Assembly: GCA_020687605.1 (NCBI GenBank)
Contig: JAJEQY010000076.1
Location: forward strand, 1 to 18,102
DNA: 18,102 nt
Origin: Intestinimonas aquisgranensis
Lineage (GTDB): Bacteria; Bacillota; Clostridia; Oscillospirales; Oscillospiraceae
Reading direction: 5' to 3'
The position numbers were made by a program, and so were the translations under genes. Positions 1 to 7,466 of the stretch are shown piece by piece (the stretch's first letter is position 1; each line of letters opens with the position of its first letter). A model generated the notes under the pieces. It saw nothing but the letters and a program-made list of their open reading frames with translations. It made no database searches and had not been told where the DNA came from.

Positions 1-28
1 CCGCGGCTCCTGCCGCGGCGGCCTTTTT
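1..28 (+). terminator. Rho-independent terminator of an upstream gene (partial)
   Basis: A perfect 7-bp GC stem (1-7 with 12-18) closes a TCCT loop, and a run of five T follows at 24-28. The bases CGGCC after the stem probably pair with sequence lying before the window, so the hairpin is cut by the window edge. It should end the transcript of a gene to the left. Confidence 0.6.
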
Positions 29-68
29 GCGGACGGGCGAGAAAAATGGCACATCGAACATTTTTGTT

Positions 69-97
69 TTGAATTATGCGCCTGAATATAGTACAAT
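69..97 (+). promoter_or_regulatory. Sigma-A-type promoter of the ABC importer operon
   Basis: TTGAAT at 69-74 and TACAAT at 92-97 are separated by exactly 17 bp. Transcription would start near 104 and leave a leader of about 134 nt before the first gene. The promoter lies after the upstream terminator, so the importer genes have their own transcript start. Confidence 0.65.
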
Positions 98-103
98 AGT
101 AAA

Positions 104-237
104 GAACCATGTGTCCCGATACATGCTACCTCCGCACGGTGTAAGAATGCCGGGCGGACCTGGGGCGGAAGCCCCCCGGACCGGCGCTTCGCGGGCGGTC
201 CGGCAGATACTATGCGACAAGAGGGAGGGCGGTAAGC
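104..237 (+). promoter_or_regulatory. Structured 5' leader of the ABC importer operon
   Basis: This transcribed leader can fold into four consecutive hairpins: 108-113 with 120-125; 131-139 with 150-158 (one internal mismatch); 162-166 with 171-175, closed by a GGAA loop; and 176-182 with 197-203 (perfect 7-bp CCGGACC stem). The third and fourth helices abut and could stack. No T-run follows the last stem, so this is not a simple terminator. A purine-rich RBS lies at about 221-229. I could not fit it to the purine, THF, ZTP, preQ1 or ykkC riboswitch patterns I know, so the function is unassigned. Confidence 0.4.
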
Positions 238-1773
238 TTGGAGCAGCCATATGCCATCGAAATGCTGAACATCACCAAGCGGTTTCCCGGCATCGTTGCC
301 AACGATAACATCACGCTCCAGTTGAAGAAAGGTGAGATCCACGCGCTTCTGGGCGAGAACGGAGCCGGTAAGTCCACGCTGATGAGCGTCCTGTTCGGCC
401 TTTATCGGCCGGAAGAGGGTACCATCAAAAAGGATGGCCAGGTGGTGGAGATCAAGGACCCCAACGACGCTAACGACCTGGGCATCGGCATGGTCCACCA
501 GCACTTCAAACTGGTGGAGTGCTTCACCGTGCTGGACAATATCATTCTGGGCGTGGAGCCCTGCAAGGGCGGATTTTTGCAGAAGGCGGAGGCCCGGGAG
601 AAGGTCATGGCCCTCTCTGACAAATATGGACTGAAGGTGGACCCGGACGCCCTGGTGGAGGACATCACCGTGGGTATGCAGCAGCGTACCGAAATTCTGA
701 AGATGCTCTACCGGGACAACGAGATCCTCATCTTCGATGAGCCCACCGCTGTCCTCACCCCCCAGGAGATCGACGAGCTCATGGACATCATGCGTGGGCT
801 CAAGGCCGAGGGCAAGAGCATCCTCTTCATCACCCACAAGCTCAACGAGATCATGGCAGTGGCCGACCGCTGCACCGTGCTCCGCAAGGGCAAGTATATC
901 GGCACTGTGGACGTGCCCGTCACCACCAAGGAGGAGCTCTCCAAGATGATGGTGGGCCGTGACGTGGACTTTGTAGTCCACAAGGAGGAGGCCAAGCCCA
1001 AGGATGTGATCCTCTCGGTAGAGGGCATCACCGTGGCCTCCAAGGTTCACAGCAACAACAACGCCGTCAAAAATGTCTCCTTTACCGTCCGCGGGGGAGA
1101 GATCGTCTGTATTGCAGGCATCGACGGCAACGGTCAGACTGAACTGGTCTACGGCATTACCGGCCTGGAGCCCGTGAAGGCGGGCAAGATCACCCTGTGC
1201 GGACAGGATATCACCCATACCTCTATCCGTAAGCGCTCTACCATGGGTATGAGCCACATCCCCGAGGACCGGCACAAACACGGCCTGGTGCTGGACTATA
1301 CTCTGGAGGACAACATGGTGCTCCAGCGGTATTTTGAGCCCCAGTTCGTTTCGGGAGCCGGTTTCCTGAAGCGTAAGGCCATTCGGGAGTACGCTGAGCG
1401 GCTCATCGAACAGTATGATGTGCGCTCCGGACAGGGCCCCATCACCACCGCCCGGTCCATGTCCGGCGGCAACCAGCAGAAGGCCATCGTGGCCCGCGAG
1501 ATCGACCGCGATCCCGAGCTGCTGGTGGCTGTCCAGCCCACCCGCGGCCTGGACGTGGGCGCCATCGAGTATATCCACAAGCAGATCGTGGCTCAGCGTG
1601 ACGCCGGCAAGGGCGTGCTGCTGGTCAGTCTGGAGCTGGACGAGGTCATGGCCCTCTCCGACCGCATCCTGGTCATGTACGAGGGCGAGATCGTGGGCGA
1701 GCTGGATCCCAAGACCACCACGGTGGAAGAAATGGGTCTCTATATGGCCGGCGCCAAGCGGAAGGGGGCTTAA
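238..1773 (+). CDS. ABC importer ATP-binding protein, BMP/nucleoside type (NupO/YufO-like)
   Basis: This 511-residue protein holds two fused ABC ATPase domains and would power import by the two permeases that follow. Domain 1 has Walker A GENGAGKST (about 39-47), Q-loop Q88, a weak signature TVGMQQR (about 144-150), Walker B ILIFDEPT (about 163-170) and H200. Domain 2 has a degenerate Walker A (AGIDGNGQTEL) but a good signature MSGGNQQK; its Walker B carries Q where glutamate is usual (VAVQPTRGLD). This asymmetry is normal for the family. The start is TTG at 238, with a GGGAGGG-type RBS and a family-typical N-terminus. The nearest ATG, at 262, would remove the start of the first domain. The closest known relatives by pattern are B. 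subtilis NupO and sugar transporters of the RbsA kind; the permease types favour a nucleoside or related purine substrate. Confidence 0.9.
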   Translation: MEQPYAIEMLNITKRFPGIVANDNITLQLKKGEIHALLGENGAGKSTLMSVLFGLYRPEEGTIKKDGQVVEIKDPNDANDLGIGMVHQHFKLVECFTVLDNIILGVEPCKGGFLQKAEAREKVMALSDKYGLKVDPDALVEDITVGMQQRTEILKMLYRDNEILIFDEPTAVLTPQEIDELMDIMRGLKAEGKSILFITHKLNEIMAVADRCTVLRKGKYIGTVDVPVTTKEELSKMMVGRDVDFVVHKEEAKPKDVILSVEGITVASKVHSNNNAVKNVSFTVRGGEIVCIAGIDGNGQTELVYGITGLEPVKAGKITLCGQDITHTSIRKRSTMGMSHIPEDRHKHGLVLDYTLEDNMVLQRYFEPQFVSGAGFLKRKAIREYAERLIEQYDVRSGQGPITTARSMSGGNQQKAIVAREIDRDPELLVAVQPTRGLDVGAIEYIHKQIVAQRDAGKGVLLVSLELDEVMALSDRILVMYEGEIVGELDPKTTTVEEMGLYMAGAKRKGA

Positions 1774-1776
1774 GGG

Positions 1777-2904
1777 ATGAAACAGAAAAACTCGATCCTG
1801 CGCAATAAAGGTGTGCAGTCCCTGCTGGCCTCTCTGCTGTGCATCATCATTGGCCTCATCATCGGCTATCTGGTCCTCCTGGCCATCAACCCCGCCGGCG
1901 CCTGGGAGGCCATCCTGACCATCGTCAAAAACTTTTTCTACTACCCCAGCGGCCCCGCCCGGATGAAGTACCTGGGCAGCACCCTGGTCAAGACCGCGCC
2001 GCTGCTCATGTGCTCCCTGTCGGTGCTCTTCGCCTATAAGGTGGGCCTCTTTAACATCGGTGCCGCCGGCCAGTATGTGGTGGGCGCCGGCGCCAGCCTC
2101 TACTGCGCCCTGGGTCTCCAGATGCCCTGGTTCGTCTGCCTCATCGCCGGTATCCTGGCCGGTGCCATCCTGGGCGGCATCTCCGGTGCCCTGAAGGCCT
2201 ACCGCAATGTCAACGAGGTCATCTCCTGCATCATGCTCAACTGGATCAGCCTCTATTTGGTCAATGCCCTGCTGAGCAACGTGAAGGAGTCGGCCAGTCC
2301 CTACACCATGACCCTTTCCAGCACCAATCCCTCCGCTATCATCCCCAGCCTGGGCCTGGGTGAGTTTTTCGCCAACAACCAGTATGTCACCATCGCCATC
2401 CCCATGACGGTGGTGGTGGCCATCCTGATCTGGGTGCTGCTGGAGAAGACCAAGCTGGGCTATGAGCTGCGGGCCACCGGCGGCAACAAGTTCGCCGCCA
2501 AATACTGCGGCATGCAGGAAAAGCGCAACATCATCCTTACCATGGTCATTGCCGGCGGCCTGGCCGGCTTTGGCGCCGGCGCTTTCTTCCTCACCGGCTT
2601 CGAGCAGTGGCAGTGCACCCAGTCCTCCGTGCCGGCCATGGGCTTCAACGGCATCGCCGCTGCCTTCCTGGGCGGCCTGAACCCCATCGGCGCCATCTTC
2701 TCCTCCTACTTCATCCAGCATATCACCAACGGCGGCGCCTATGTGGACAAGACCATGTACTCCGCCCAGATCTCTGACCTCATCTCTTCGCTCATCATCT
2801 ACCTGTGCGGCTTTGTGTTCTTCTTCAAGACAGCGCTCACCGCTTGGCTGGACCGCCGTGCTGAGCGCCGTGCGGCCCAGGAGAAGAAAGGAGGGGAAGC
2901 ATAA
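1777..2904 (+). CDS. ABC importer permease 1, BMP/nucleoside type (NupP/YufP-like)
   Basis: This 375-residue integral membrane protein has about eight to ten hydrophobic segments, the first at residues 14-37. It matches the BPD_transp_2 permease family in its long form. The motif VGLFNIGAAGQYVVGAGA (about 88-105) and the loop RATGGNKFAAKYCGM (about 231-245), the expected ATPase-contact region, are typical of the NupP/YufP group. It begins 3 nt after the ATPase gene and its stop codon overlaps the next start by 1 nt (TAATG), so the three genes should be co-translated. It should form a heteromeric channel with the next protein. The substrate is inferred from family only. Confidence 0.9.
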   Translation: MKQKNSILRNKGVQSLLASLLCIIIGLIIGYLVLLAINPAGAWEAILTIVKNFFYYPSGPARMKYLGSTLVKTAPLLMCSLSVLFAYKVGLFNIGAAGQYVVGAGASLYCALGLQMPWFVCLIAGILAGAILGGISGALKAYRNVNEVISCIMLNWISLYLVNALLSNVKESASPYTMTLSSTNPSAIIPSLGLGEFFANNQYVTIAIPMTVVVAILIWVLLEKTKLGYELRATGGNKFAAKYCGMQEKRNIILTMVIAGGLAGFGAGAFFLTGFEQWQCTQSSVPAMGFNGIAAAFLGGLNPIGAIFSSYFIQHITNGGAYVDKTMYSAQISDLISSLIIYLCGFVFFFKTALTAWLDRRAERRAAQEKKGGEA

Positions 2905-3845
2905 TGCTGCTGCTGATCCAATATACCATTATCTTCGCCTCGGTCCTCATCCTGGTGGCCCTGGGCGGCTGCTTCTCCGAGCACTCCGGCGTCATCAACA
3001 TCGGTCTGGAGGGCATCATGGTCATGGGCGCTCTGGGCGGAGCCCTGATGATGAAGTTTGCTCCCGCCGGACTTCCGGACATCGGCATGATCGTGCTGGT
3101 GGTCCTGGCTGCCGTGATCCTTGGCATGCTCTACTCCCTGCTGCTGGCTGTGGCCGCCATCAACTTCAAGGCCGACCAGACTCTGGTGGGTACCGCCATG
3201 AACCTGCTGGCCACCGCCGCTGCCACTGTTTTTGTCAAGGCCATGAACACCGCTGCCGACTCTGGCAACGTCTCTGCTACCATCCAGTATATCGAGCAGA
3301 AAAAGGCCTTCCTGGTCAACATCGGCGGCTTTGAGTTCAACTGGTTCATGCTGATGGCCCTGATAGCCCTCGTCTGCTCCTGGGTGGTCCTCTATCGCAC
3401 TCGCTTCGGCCTCCGGCTCATGGCCTGCGGCGAGCATCCACAGGCGGCCGACTCCGTGGGCATCAACGTCTACCGCATGCGCTATGCCGGTGTCCTCATC
3501 TCCGGCTTCCTGGGCGGCCTGGGCGGCATCGTCTATATTACCGCCGGCGTCAGCGAGTGGAAGTTCGAGTACGGCGTGGCCGGCTTCGGCTTCCTGGCAC
3601 TGGCCGTTATGATCTTCGGCCAGTGGAAGCCCACCCGCATCGCCCTGGCGGCCCTGCTCTTCGGACTCTTCCGGGCCTTGGGCAATGTCTACACCGGCTT
3701 TGACCTGCTGAAGAATCTGAACCTGCCCAGCTCCGTCTACAACATGCTGCCCTATATCGTCTCCCTGGTGGTGCTGGCCTTCACCTCTCAGAAGTCCAGA
3801 GCCCCCAAGGCCGAGGGTATCCCTTACGACAAGGGCATGCGCTGA
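2904..3845 (+). CDS. ABC importer permease 2, BMP/nucleoside type (NupQ/YufQ-like)
   Basis: This 313-residue hydrophobic protein is the shorter second permease of the pair. SGVINIGLEGIMVMGALGG (about 28-46) is the conserved family motif, and RLMACGEHPQAADSVGINV (about 171-189) is the cytoplasmic coupling loop equivalent to that in permease 1. The start ATG overlaps the previous stop codon, and an AAAGGAGGGG RBS sits inside the end of the previous gene. It completes the membrane part of the importer. A strong terminator begins 11 nt after its stop. No substrate-binding lipoprotein is linked here; it may lie to the left of the window. Confidence 0.9.
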   Translation: MLLLIQYTIIFASVLILVALGGCFSEHSGVINIGLEGIMVMGALGGALMMKFAPAGLPDIGMIVLVVLAAVILGMLYSLLLAVAAINFKADQTLVGTAMNLLATAAATVFVKAMNTAADSGNVSATIQYIEQKKAFLVNIGGFEFNWFMLMALIALVCSWVVLYRTRFGLRLMACGEHPQAADSVGINVYRMRYAGVLISGFLGGLGGIVYITAGVSEWKFEYGVAGFGFLALAVMIFGQWKPTRIALAALLFGLFRALGNVYTGFDLLKNLNLPSSVYNMLPYIVSLVVLAFTSQKSRAPKAEGIPYDKGMR

Positions 3846-3856
3846 GCTTACAAACG

Positions 3857-3892
3857 AAAAAAGGGACACTGTTTACACAGTGTCCCTTTTTT
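3857..3892. terminator. Strong symmetrical rho-independent terminator
   Basis: The arms 3857-3872 and 3877-3892 are perfect reverse complements of 16 bp around a TTAC loop. The inner 10 bp (GGGACACTGT with ACAGTGTCCC) are flanked by six A and six T, so it can work in both directions. It separates the importer operon from the marR promoter 17 nt further on. Confidence 0.95.
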
Positions 3893-3908
3893 GTATCCCT
3901 CCCCGGCC

Positions 3909-3937
3909 TTGACAAATGCTGTGGACAGATTTATTAT
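3909..3937 (+). promoter_or_regulatory. Promoter of the marR gene
   Basis: A perfect -35 box TTGACA (3909-3914), a 17-bp spacer and the -10 box TATTAT (3932-3937) form a near-consensus promoter. The palindromic operator at 3935-3952 covers the end of the -10 and the start site, the usual place for self-repression by a MarR protein. Confidence 0.85.
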
Positions 3938-3952
3938 GTAACTAGTTACTTA
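3935..3952. promoter_or_regulatory. MarR operator 1
   Basis: The site has a perfect 12-bp palindrome GTAACTAGTTAC (3938-3949) and matches operator 2 at 17 of 18 positions. It overlaps the marR -10 box. Two near-identical palindromes flanking one MarR gene point to that regulator as the binder; this is inferred. Confidence 0.75.
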
Positions 3953-3972
3953 TTTATGAGAGGTGGAGCACT

Positions 3973-4410
3973 GTGGGCGAAATGCCGTTTGGTCTGAAGC
4001 TCGCCGTCATCAACCGGGCATTCCGTAAAAAGCTGGACGAGAAAGCCAGCGCTATGGGCCTGACCGCCGTACAGCTGCGGGTGCTGGGTTCGGTCAGCCG
4101 TCTGGAGGCTGCCGGAGAGACGGAGATCCACCAAAACGACTTGGAGCGGATCGAGCATGTCACCCATCCTGCCATGACCAAGCTGCTCCAGCGTCTGGAG
4201 AGCAAGGGTTTCATCCGGTGCGTTCCCAGCGACCTGGACCGGAGGTACAAGAAGACCACCTGCACGGAGCGGTCGGCCGGAATCCACAACATGATCCTGA
4301 AACAGGATGAGGAGGTACTGTCCGAGCTGTGCCGGAATTTCACCCGGGAGCAGCGGGAGGACCTGCACCAGTTGGCGGATATGCTCTTGGAGAACATTGA
4401 CGCGGAGTGA
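3973..4410 (+). CDS. MarR-family transcriptional regulator
   Basis: This 145-residue protein has the MarR layout: dimerisation helices at both ends around a winged helix-turn-helix. The recognition part HPAMTKLLQRLESKGFI is followed by the wing with the conserved DRRYKK segment. The start is GTG at 3973, 6 nt after the RBS AGGTGG (3961-3966). Proteins of this family usually repress their own gene and a linked efflux pump, and release DNA on binding a phenolic or other small molecule. That fits the neighbouring MATE gene and the two matching palindromes. The actual inducer is unknown. Confidence 0.92.
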   Translation: MGEMPFGLKLAVINRAFRKKLDEKASAMGLTAVQLRVLGSVSRLEAAGETEIHQNDLERIEHVTHPAMTKLLQRLESKGFIRCVPSDLDRRYKKTTCTERSAGIHNMILKQDEEVLSELCRNFTREQREDLHQLADMLLENIDAE

Positions 4411-4436
4411 GATGGCTGGTCAAAACTGAATTCCCC

Positions 4437-4481
4437 AGGCAGCGTGCTGAGGAGAAAACTCGGCGCGCTGCCTGCTTTTTT
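4437..4481 (+). terminator. Terminator between marR and the MATE gene
   Basis: A 15-bp stem (4437-4451 with 4459-4473, two G-U pairs) with a 7-nt loop is followed by TTTTTT at 4476-4481. It lies between a regulator and the pump it should control, so it may set the ratio of the two products or isolate them. I see no convincing -35/-10 pair between it and the MATE gene. Confidence 0.85.
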
Positions 4482-4488
4482 ACTCAAA

Positions 4489-4506
4489 TAAGTAACTAGT
4501 TACTTA
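4489..4506. promoter_or_regulatory. MarR operator 2, upstream of the MATE gene
   Basis: TAAGTAACTAGTTACTTA is a perfect 18-bp palindrome. It lies 8 nt after the terminator T-run and just before the RBS (AAGGAGAG, 4509-4516) of the MATE gene. Bound here, a repressor would block initiation or act as a roadblock to read-through from marR. Confidence 0.8.
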
Positions 4507-4521
4507 ATAAGGAGAGATGCA

Positions 4522-5895
4522 ATGATGGAAAAAGAAGCAGCAGAAGCCAAGAGCCCTTTTGCGACGGAGCCCATCGGCAGGCTGATCGTAAAATTTGCCG
4601 TCCCATGTGTCATTTCCCTGCTGGTGAACTCATTGTATAACATCGTGGATCAGATCTTCATCGGCTGGGGCGTGGGCCATCTGGGCAACGGCGCCACGAA
4701 TGCCGTGTTTCCCATCACCATTGTGGCTCTGGCCCTGTGTCTGATGATCGGCGACGGCGGAGCCGCCTATCTGAGTCTGAAGCTGGGCGAGGGAGACATT
4801 GACAGCGCCAAGCGGGGCGTAGGCAATGCGATCGTTATGGTGGTTGCAGTCAGCATTGTCCTGGCAGCCGTATTTCTGATTTTGATTGAGCCCATCCTAA
4901 ACCTGTTCGGCGCTACCGACGCCCTGTGGGACTATGCGCTGCAATATGGTACGATCATTGGGTTCGGCCTTCCCTTTATGATGATCCCCGGCGCGATCAA
5001 CTCTATGATCCGGGCCGACGGCAGCCCCAAATATGCCATGTTGTCCATGGCGCTGGGCGCCGTGATCAACACCATTCTGGACCCTGTGTTTATTTTTATC
5101 TTCCACATGGGTGTGCAGGGCGCGGCCATTGCCACGGTGATCGGTCAGGTGGCCACCTTTATCATGGCGGTGACCTATCTCTTCCGGTTCAAGACCTTCC
5201 GCATTGACTGCACGGCATTTGTCCTGAAAGCAAAGACCTGCGCCACAGTGCTCAGTCTGGGTATCAGCAGCTTCATCACCCAGTTTGCCATCACCATCGT
5301 CATGGCGCTGACCAACAATCTGCTGGTTTCCTACGGCGCTTTGTCCATTTACGGTTCCGAGATCCCTATGACAGCCACGGGCATCGTCATGAAGGTCAAC
5401 CAGATCCTTATCTCCATCCTGGTCGGTATCGCCGTAGGGGCTCAGCCGATCATCGGCTTCAACTATGGCGCCAAGGATTTTACCCGTGTGAAAAAGGCGC
5501 TGGACATTGCCATCGTAGTCTCTGAGATCATCGCCATCATTGCCTTCCTGATCTTCCAGTTTGCTCCCATGACAGTGGTGTCCTTGTTTGGCTCGGAAGA
5601 GGGGCTATACAGTGAGTTTGCTGTTATGGCCTTCCGCACGTTCCTGCTGCTGTGTCCCCTGACCGGTTTTCAGACGGTGATCGCTGTCTATCTCCAGGCG
5701 GTAGGCAAGCCAATTAAGTCGGCCATCTTGTCTCTGGCGCGTCAAATCATTTTCTTTGTGCCCGCGGCGCTGATCCTGCCCAAATTCCTGGGTGTCGTGG
5801 GCGTGCTGTGGACCGGTCCTGTGGCCGACGGTTTGGCCTTTTTGCTGTCGGTCGGACTGCTGATTTATGAGAGAAAGCAGCTGAAGGGAATGTAA
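4522..5895 (+). CDS. MATE-family multidrug efflux transporter (MepA-like)
   Basis: This 457-residue membrane protein has the usual MATE length and about 12 hydrophobic segments in two similar halves. The N-terminal signature FATEPIGRLIVKFAVPCVIS, followed by NSLYNIVDQIFIGWGVG, is typical of the MepA branch. The second half carries the matching VGIAVGAQPIIGFNYGA motif. MATE pumps export cationic drugs and other toxic organics in exchange for Na+ or H+. ATG at 4522 is 6 nt after the RBS; ATG at 4525 is an equally possible start. The gene sits behind a MarR gene and its own copy of the operator, so induction by a pump substrate is likely. The substrate is not predictable from sequence. Confidence 0.93.
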   Translation: MMEKEAAEAKSPFATEPIGRLIVKFAVPCVISLLVNSLYNIVDQIFIGWGVGHLGNGATNAVFPITIVALALCLMIGDGGAAYLSLKLGEGDIDSAKRGVGNAIVMVVAVSIVLAAVFLILIEPILNLFGATDALWDYALQYGTIIGFGLPFMMIPGAINSMIRADGSPKYAMLSMALGAVINTILDPVFIFIFHMGVQGAAIATVIGQVATFIMAVTYLFRFKTFRIDCTAFVLKAKTCATVLSLGISSFITQFAITIVMALTNNLLVSYGALSIYGSEIPMTATGIVMKVNQILISILVGIAVGAQPIIGFNYGAKDFTRVKKALDIAIVVSEIIAIIAFLIFQFAPMTVVSLFGSEEGLYSEFAVMAFRTFLLLCPLTGFQTVIAVYLQAVGKPIKSAILSLARQIIFFVPAALILPKFLGVVGVLWTGPVADGLAFLLSVGLLIYERKQLKGM

Positions 5896-5945
5896 ACCGC
5901 GGAATCACCGGCGGAGATGGAGATACAGTGAAAGGAGCGAGCGTT

Positions 5946-6521
5946 ATGAAACATAGAATCATTACCATCAGCCGTGAATTCGGGAGCGGCGGCCGCACCA
6001 TCGGGAAAAAGGTGGCAGAGGCACTGGGACTGCCGTGCTACGACAGTGAATTGATCCAGAAAATGGCGAAAGAGAGCGGTTTTGATGAGCAGTATATCCG
6101 GGACAACGGCGAATGTGCCCCTGTGGGCGTTCTGTCCAACCTCACCAACCGTGCCTTCGGGCCCACCAACGAGGATTATTTGTGGGAGGTCCAGTGCAGG
6201 ATCATTACGGACCTGGCGGAAAAGGGACCCTGCGTGATCGTGGGCCGGTGTGCCGACTATATTCTCAGGGACAAGGCGGACTGCCTGCGGGTCTTCATTC
6301 ACGCGGATATGGACTTCCGGGCCAGGCGCATCGTGGAGGTGTATGGGGAGCGTGAGACATCCCCGGAACAGCGGCTGAAGGACAAGGACAAACGCCGTGC
6401 GGCCTATCACCGGTTCTACACCAACATGAAGTGGGGCCACGCGCAGAATTACGACATCACCCTGAACAGCGGGACGCTGGGGATCGAGCGTTGTGCGGAT
6501 ATCATCAAAGGCCTCTATTGA
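5946..6521 (+). CDS. Cytidylate-kinase-like P-loop kinase
   Basis: This 191-residue protein belongs to the cytidylate-kinase-like group that is common in clostridia in addition to the housekeeping Cmk. ITISREFGSGGRTIGKKVAE at the N-terminus holds the P-loop (GSGGRTIG). VIVGRCADYILRDK lies in the middle, and an arginine-rich lid region (ARRIVEVYGE, then KDKDKRRAAYH) follows. The ATG at 5946 is preferred because the RBS AAAGGAG (5931-5937) lies between it and an in-frame GTG at 5928. It follows the MATE gene by 50 nt with no terminator between, so it may share the transcript. The substrate is uncertain; nucleoside monophosphate phosphorylation is the family role. Confidence 0.8.
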   Translation: MKHRIITISREFGSGGRTIGKKVAEALGLPCYDSELIQKMAKESGFDEQYIRDNGECAPVGVLSNLTNRAFGPTNEDYLWEVQCRIITDLAEKGPCVIVGRCADYILRDKADCLRVFIHADMDFRARRIVEVYGERETSPEQRLKDKDKRRAAYHRFYTNMKWGHAQNYDITLNSGTLGIERCADIIKGLY

Positions 6522-6535
6522 CCGGGGGAGAGGAG

Positions 6536-6566
6536 AGCAGAGCGGGACAGATCCGCTCTGCTTTTT
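6536..6566 (+). terminator. Terminator after the cytidylate-kinase-like gene
   Basis: A perfect 10-bp stem AGCAGAGCGG (6536-6545) with CCGCTCTGCT (6553-6562), a 7-nt loop and a T-run at 6562-6566 form a clear terminator 14 nt after the stop codon. It isolates the nag genes that follow. Confidence 0.9.
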
Positions 6567-6617
6567 CCGTATTCTGGGATATAGACAAGATGCGGTGGGA
6601 AAAAGCCTGTCTCCCCC

Positions 6618-6646
6618 TTGGCTTTTGGTGGATATACCGATATAAT
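6618..6646 (+). promoter_or_regulatory. Promoter of nagBA
   Basis: TTGGCT (6618-6623), a 17-bp spacer and a perfect TATAAT (6641-6646) give a strong promoter. Transcription would start near 6653, about 67 nt before nagB. I see no clear NagR/DasR-type or CcpA-type operator around it. Confidence 0.85.
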
Positions 6647-6719
6647 AGGGGCAGTGAGAGGCGGACAGACCTGAGGCCCGCCGTGCACAGTCAGAATAAT
6701 CAAAAGGAGAAACAGGGGA

Positions 6720-7466
6720 ATGAGGATCTATCAGGAAGCCGACTACGATGCCATGAGCCGCCGGACGGCGGCCATAATCGCCGCCGAAGTCATCAGGAAG
6801 CCGGACTGTGTCCTGGGCCTGGCCACCGGCTCCACGCCAGTGGGAGCCTACCGTCAGCTGGCCGCCTGGGAGCGGGAGGGCCTGCTCAGTTTCGGTGACG
6901 TCACCACGGTGAACCTGGATGAATACAGAGGCCTGGGGCCCGACCATGAGCAGAGCTACCGCTATTTCATGCGTACCAACCTCTTTGACCGGGTGGACAT
7001 CCGCCTGGAACGCACCCATGTCCCCGACGGCCTGGCCGCCGATCCGGAGGCGGAGTGCCGCCGGTATGACGCCCTGGTGGAGTCCCTGGGCGGGACTGAC
7101 CTCCAGCTGCTGGGCATGGGACACAACGGCCACATCGGCTTCAACGAGCCTGGGCCGGCCTTCATTCGGGAGACCCATGTGGTGGATCTGGCCAAGAGCA
7201 CCATTGAGGCCAACGCCCGCTTCTTTGCCCACCGTGACGAGGTGCCCCGTCAGGCCATCACCATGGGCATCGGCACCATCGTGTCCGCTAAGCGGGTGCT
7301 GGTAGCGGTCAGCGGCGCCGACAAGGCGGAGGCGGTGCGCAAGGCATTCTGCGGCCCCATCACGCCGGAGATGCCCGCCTCCATTTTGCAGCTCCACCGG
7401 GATGTGGTGCTGGTGGGCGATGTGGCAGCCCTGAGCGGCCTGAGAGAAGCGGGGGTATTGCAGTGA
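6720..7466 (+). CDS. nagB: Glucosamine-6-phosphate deaminase
   Basis: This enzyme converts glucosamine 6-phosphate to fructose 6-phosphate and ammonia, the last step from N-acetylglucosamine into glycolysis. The protein has 248 residues, within the range of Gram-positive NagB (E. coli has 266). It shows the sugar-phosphate loop TGSTP (about 36-40), the NLDEY motif with the general base D67, and LGMGHNGHIGFNEP (131-144) with the ring-opening H138 and E143. Where E. coli has D141, this protein has N136, as in many Firmicute enzymes. ATG at 6720 follows the RBS AAAAGGAG (6702-6709). The stop overlaps the nagA start by 4 nt, so the pair is translationally coupled. Confidence 0.96.
   Translation: MRIYQEADYDAMSRRTAAIIAAEVIRKPDCVLGLATGSTPVGAYRQLAAWEREGLLSFGDVTTVNLDEYRGLGPDHEQSYRYFMRTNLFDRVDIRLERTHVPDGLAADPEAECRRYDALVESLGGTDLQLLGMGHNGHIGFNEPGPAFIRETHVVDLAKSTIEANARFFAHRDEVPRQAITMGIGTIVSAKRVLVAVSGADKAEAVRKAFCGPITPEMPASILQLHRDVVLVGDVAALSGLREAGVLQ

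Noticed and set aside
104..237. Purine, preQ1, ZTP or THF riboswitch before the importer
   Set aside because: The conserved core sequences of these classes are not present in the leader.
27..308. A 93-codon open frame through the leader
   Set aside because: It crosses a promoter and the structured leader and overlaps the ATPase gene in another frame; no protein family is recognisable.
5885..5905. TGTAAACCGCGG as a CcpA cre site
   Set aside because: The central CG and the right half do not match the cre consensus.
5865..7397. A 510-codon open frame on the minus strand
   Set aside because: It runs opposite the cytidylate-kinase-like gene and nagB and across a terminator and a promoter.
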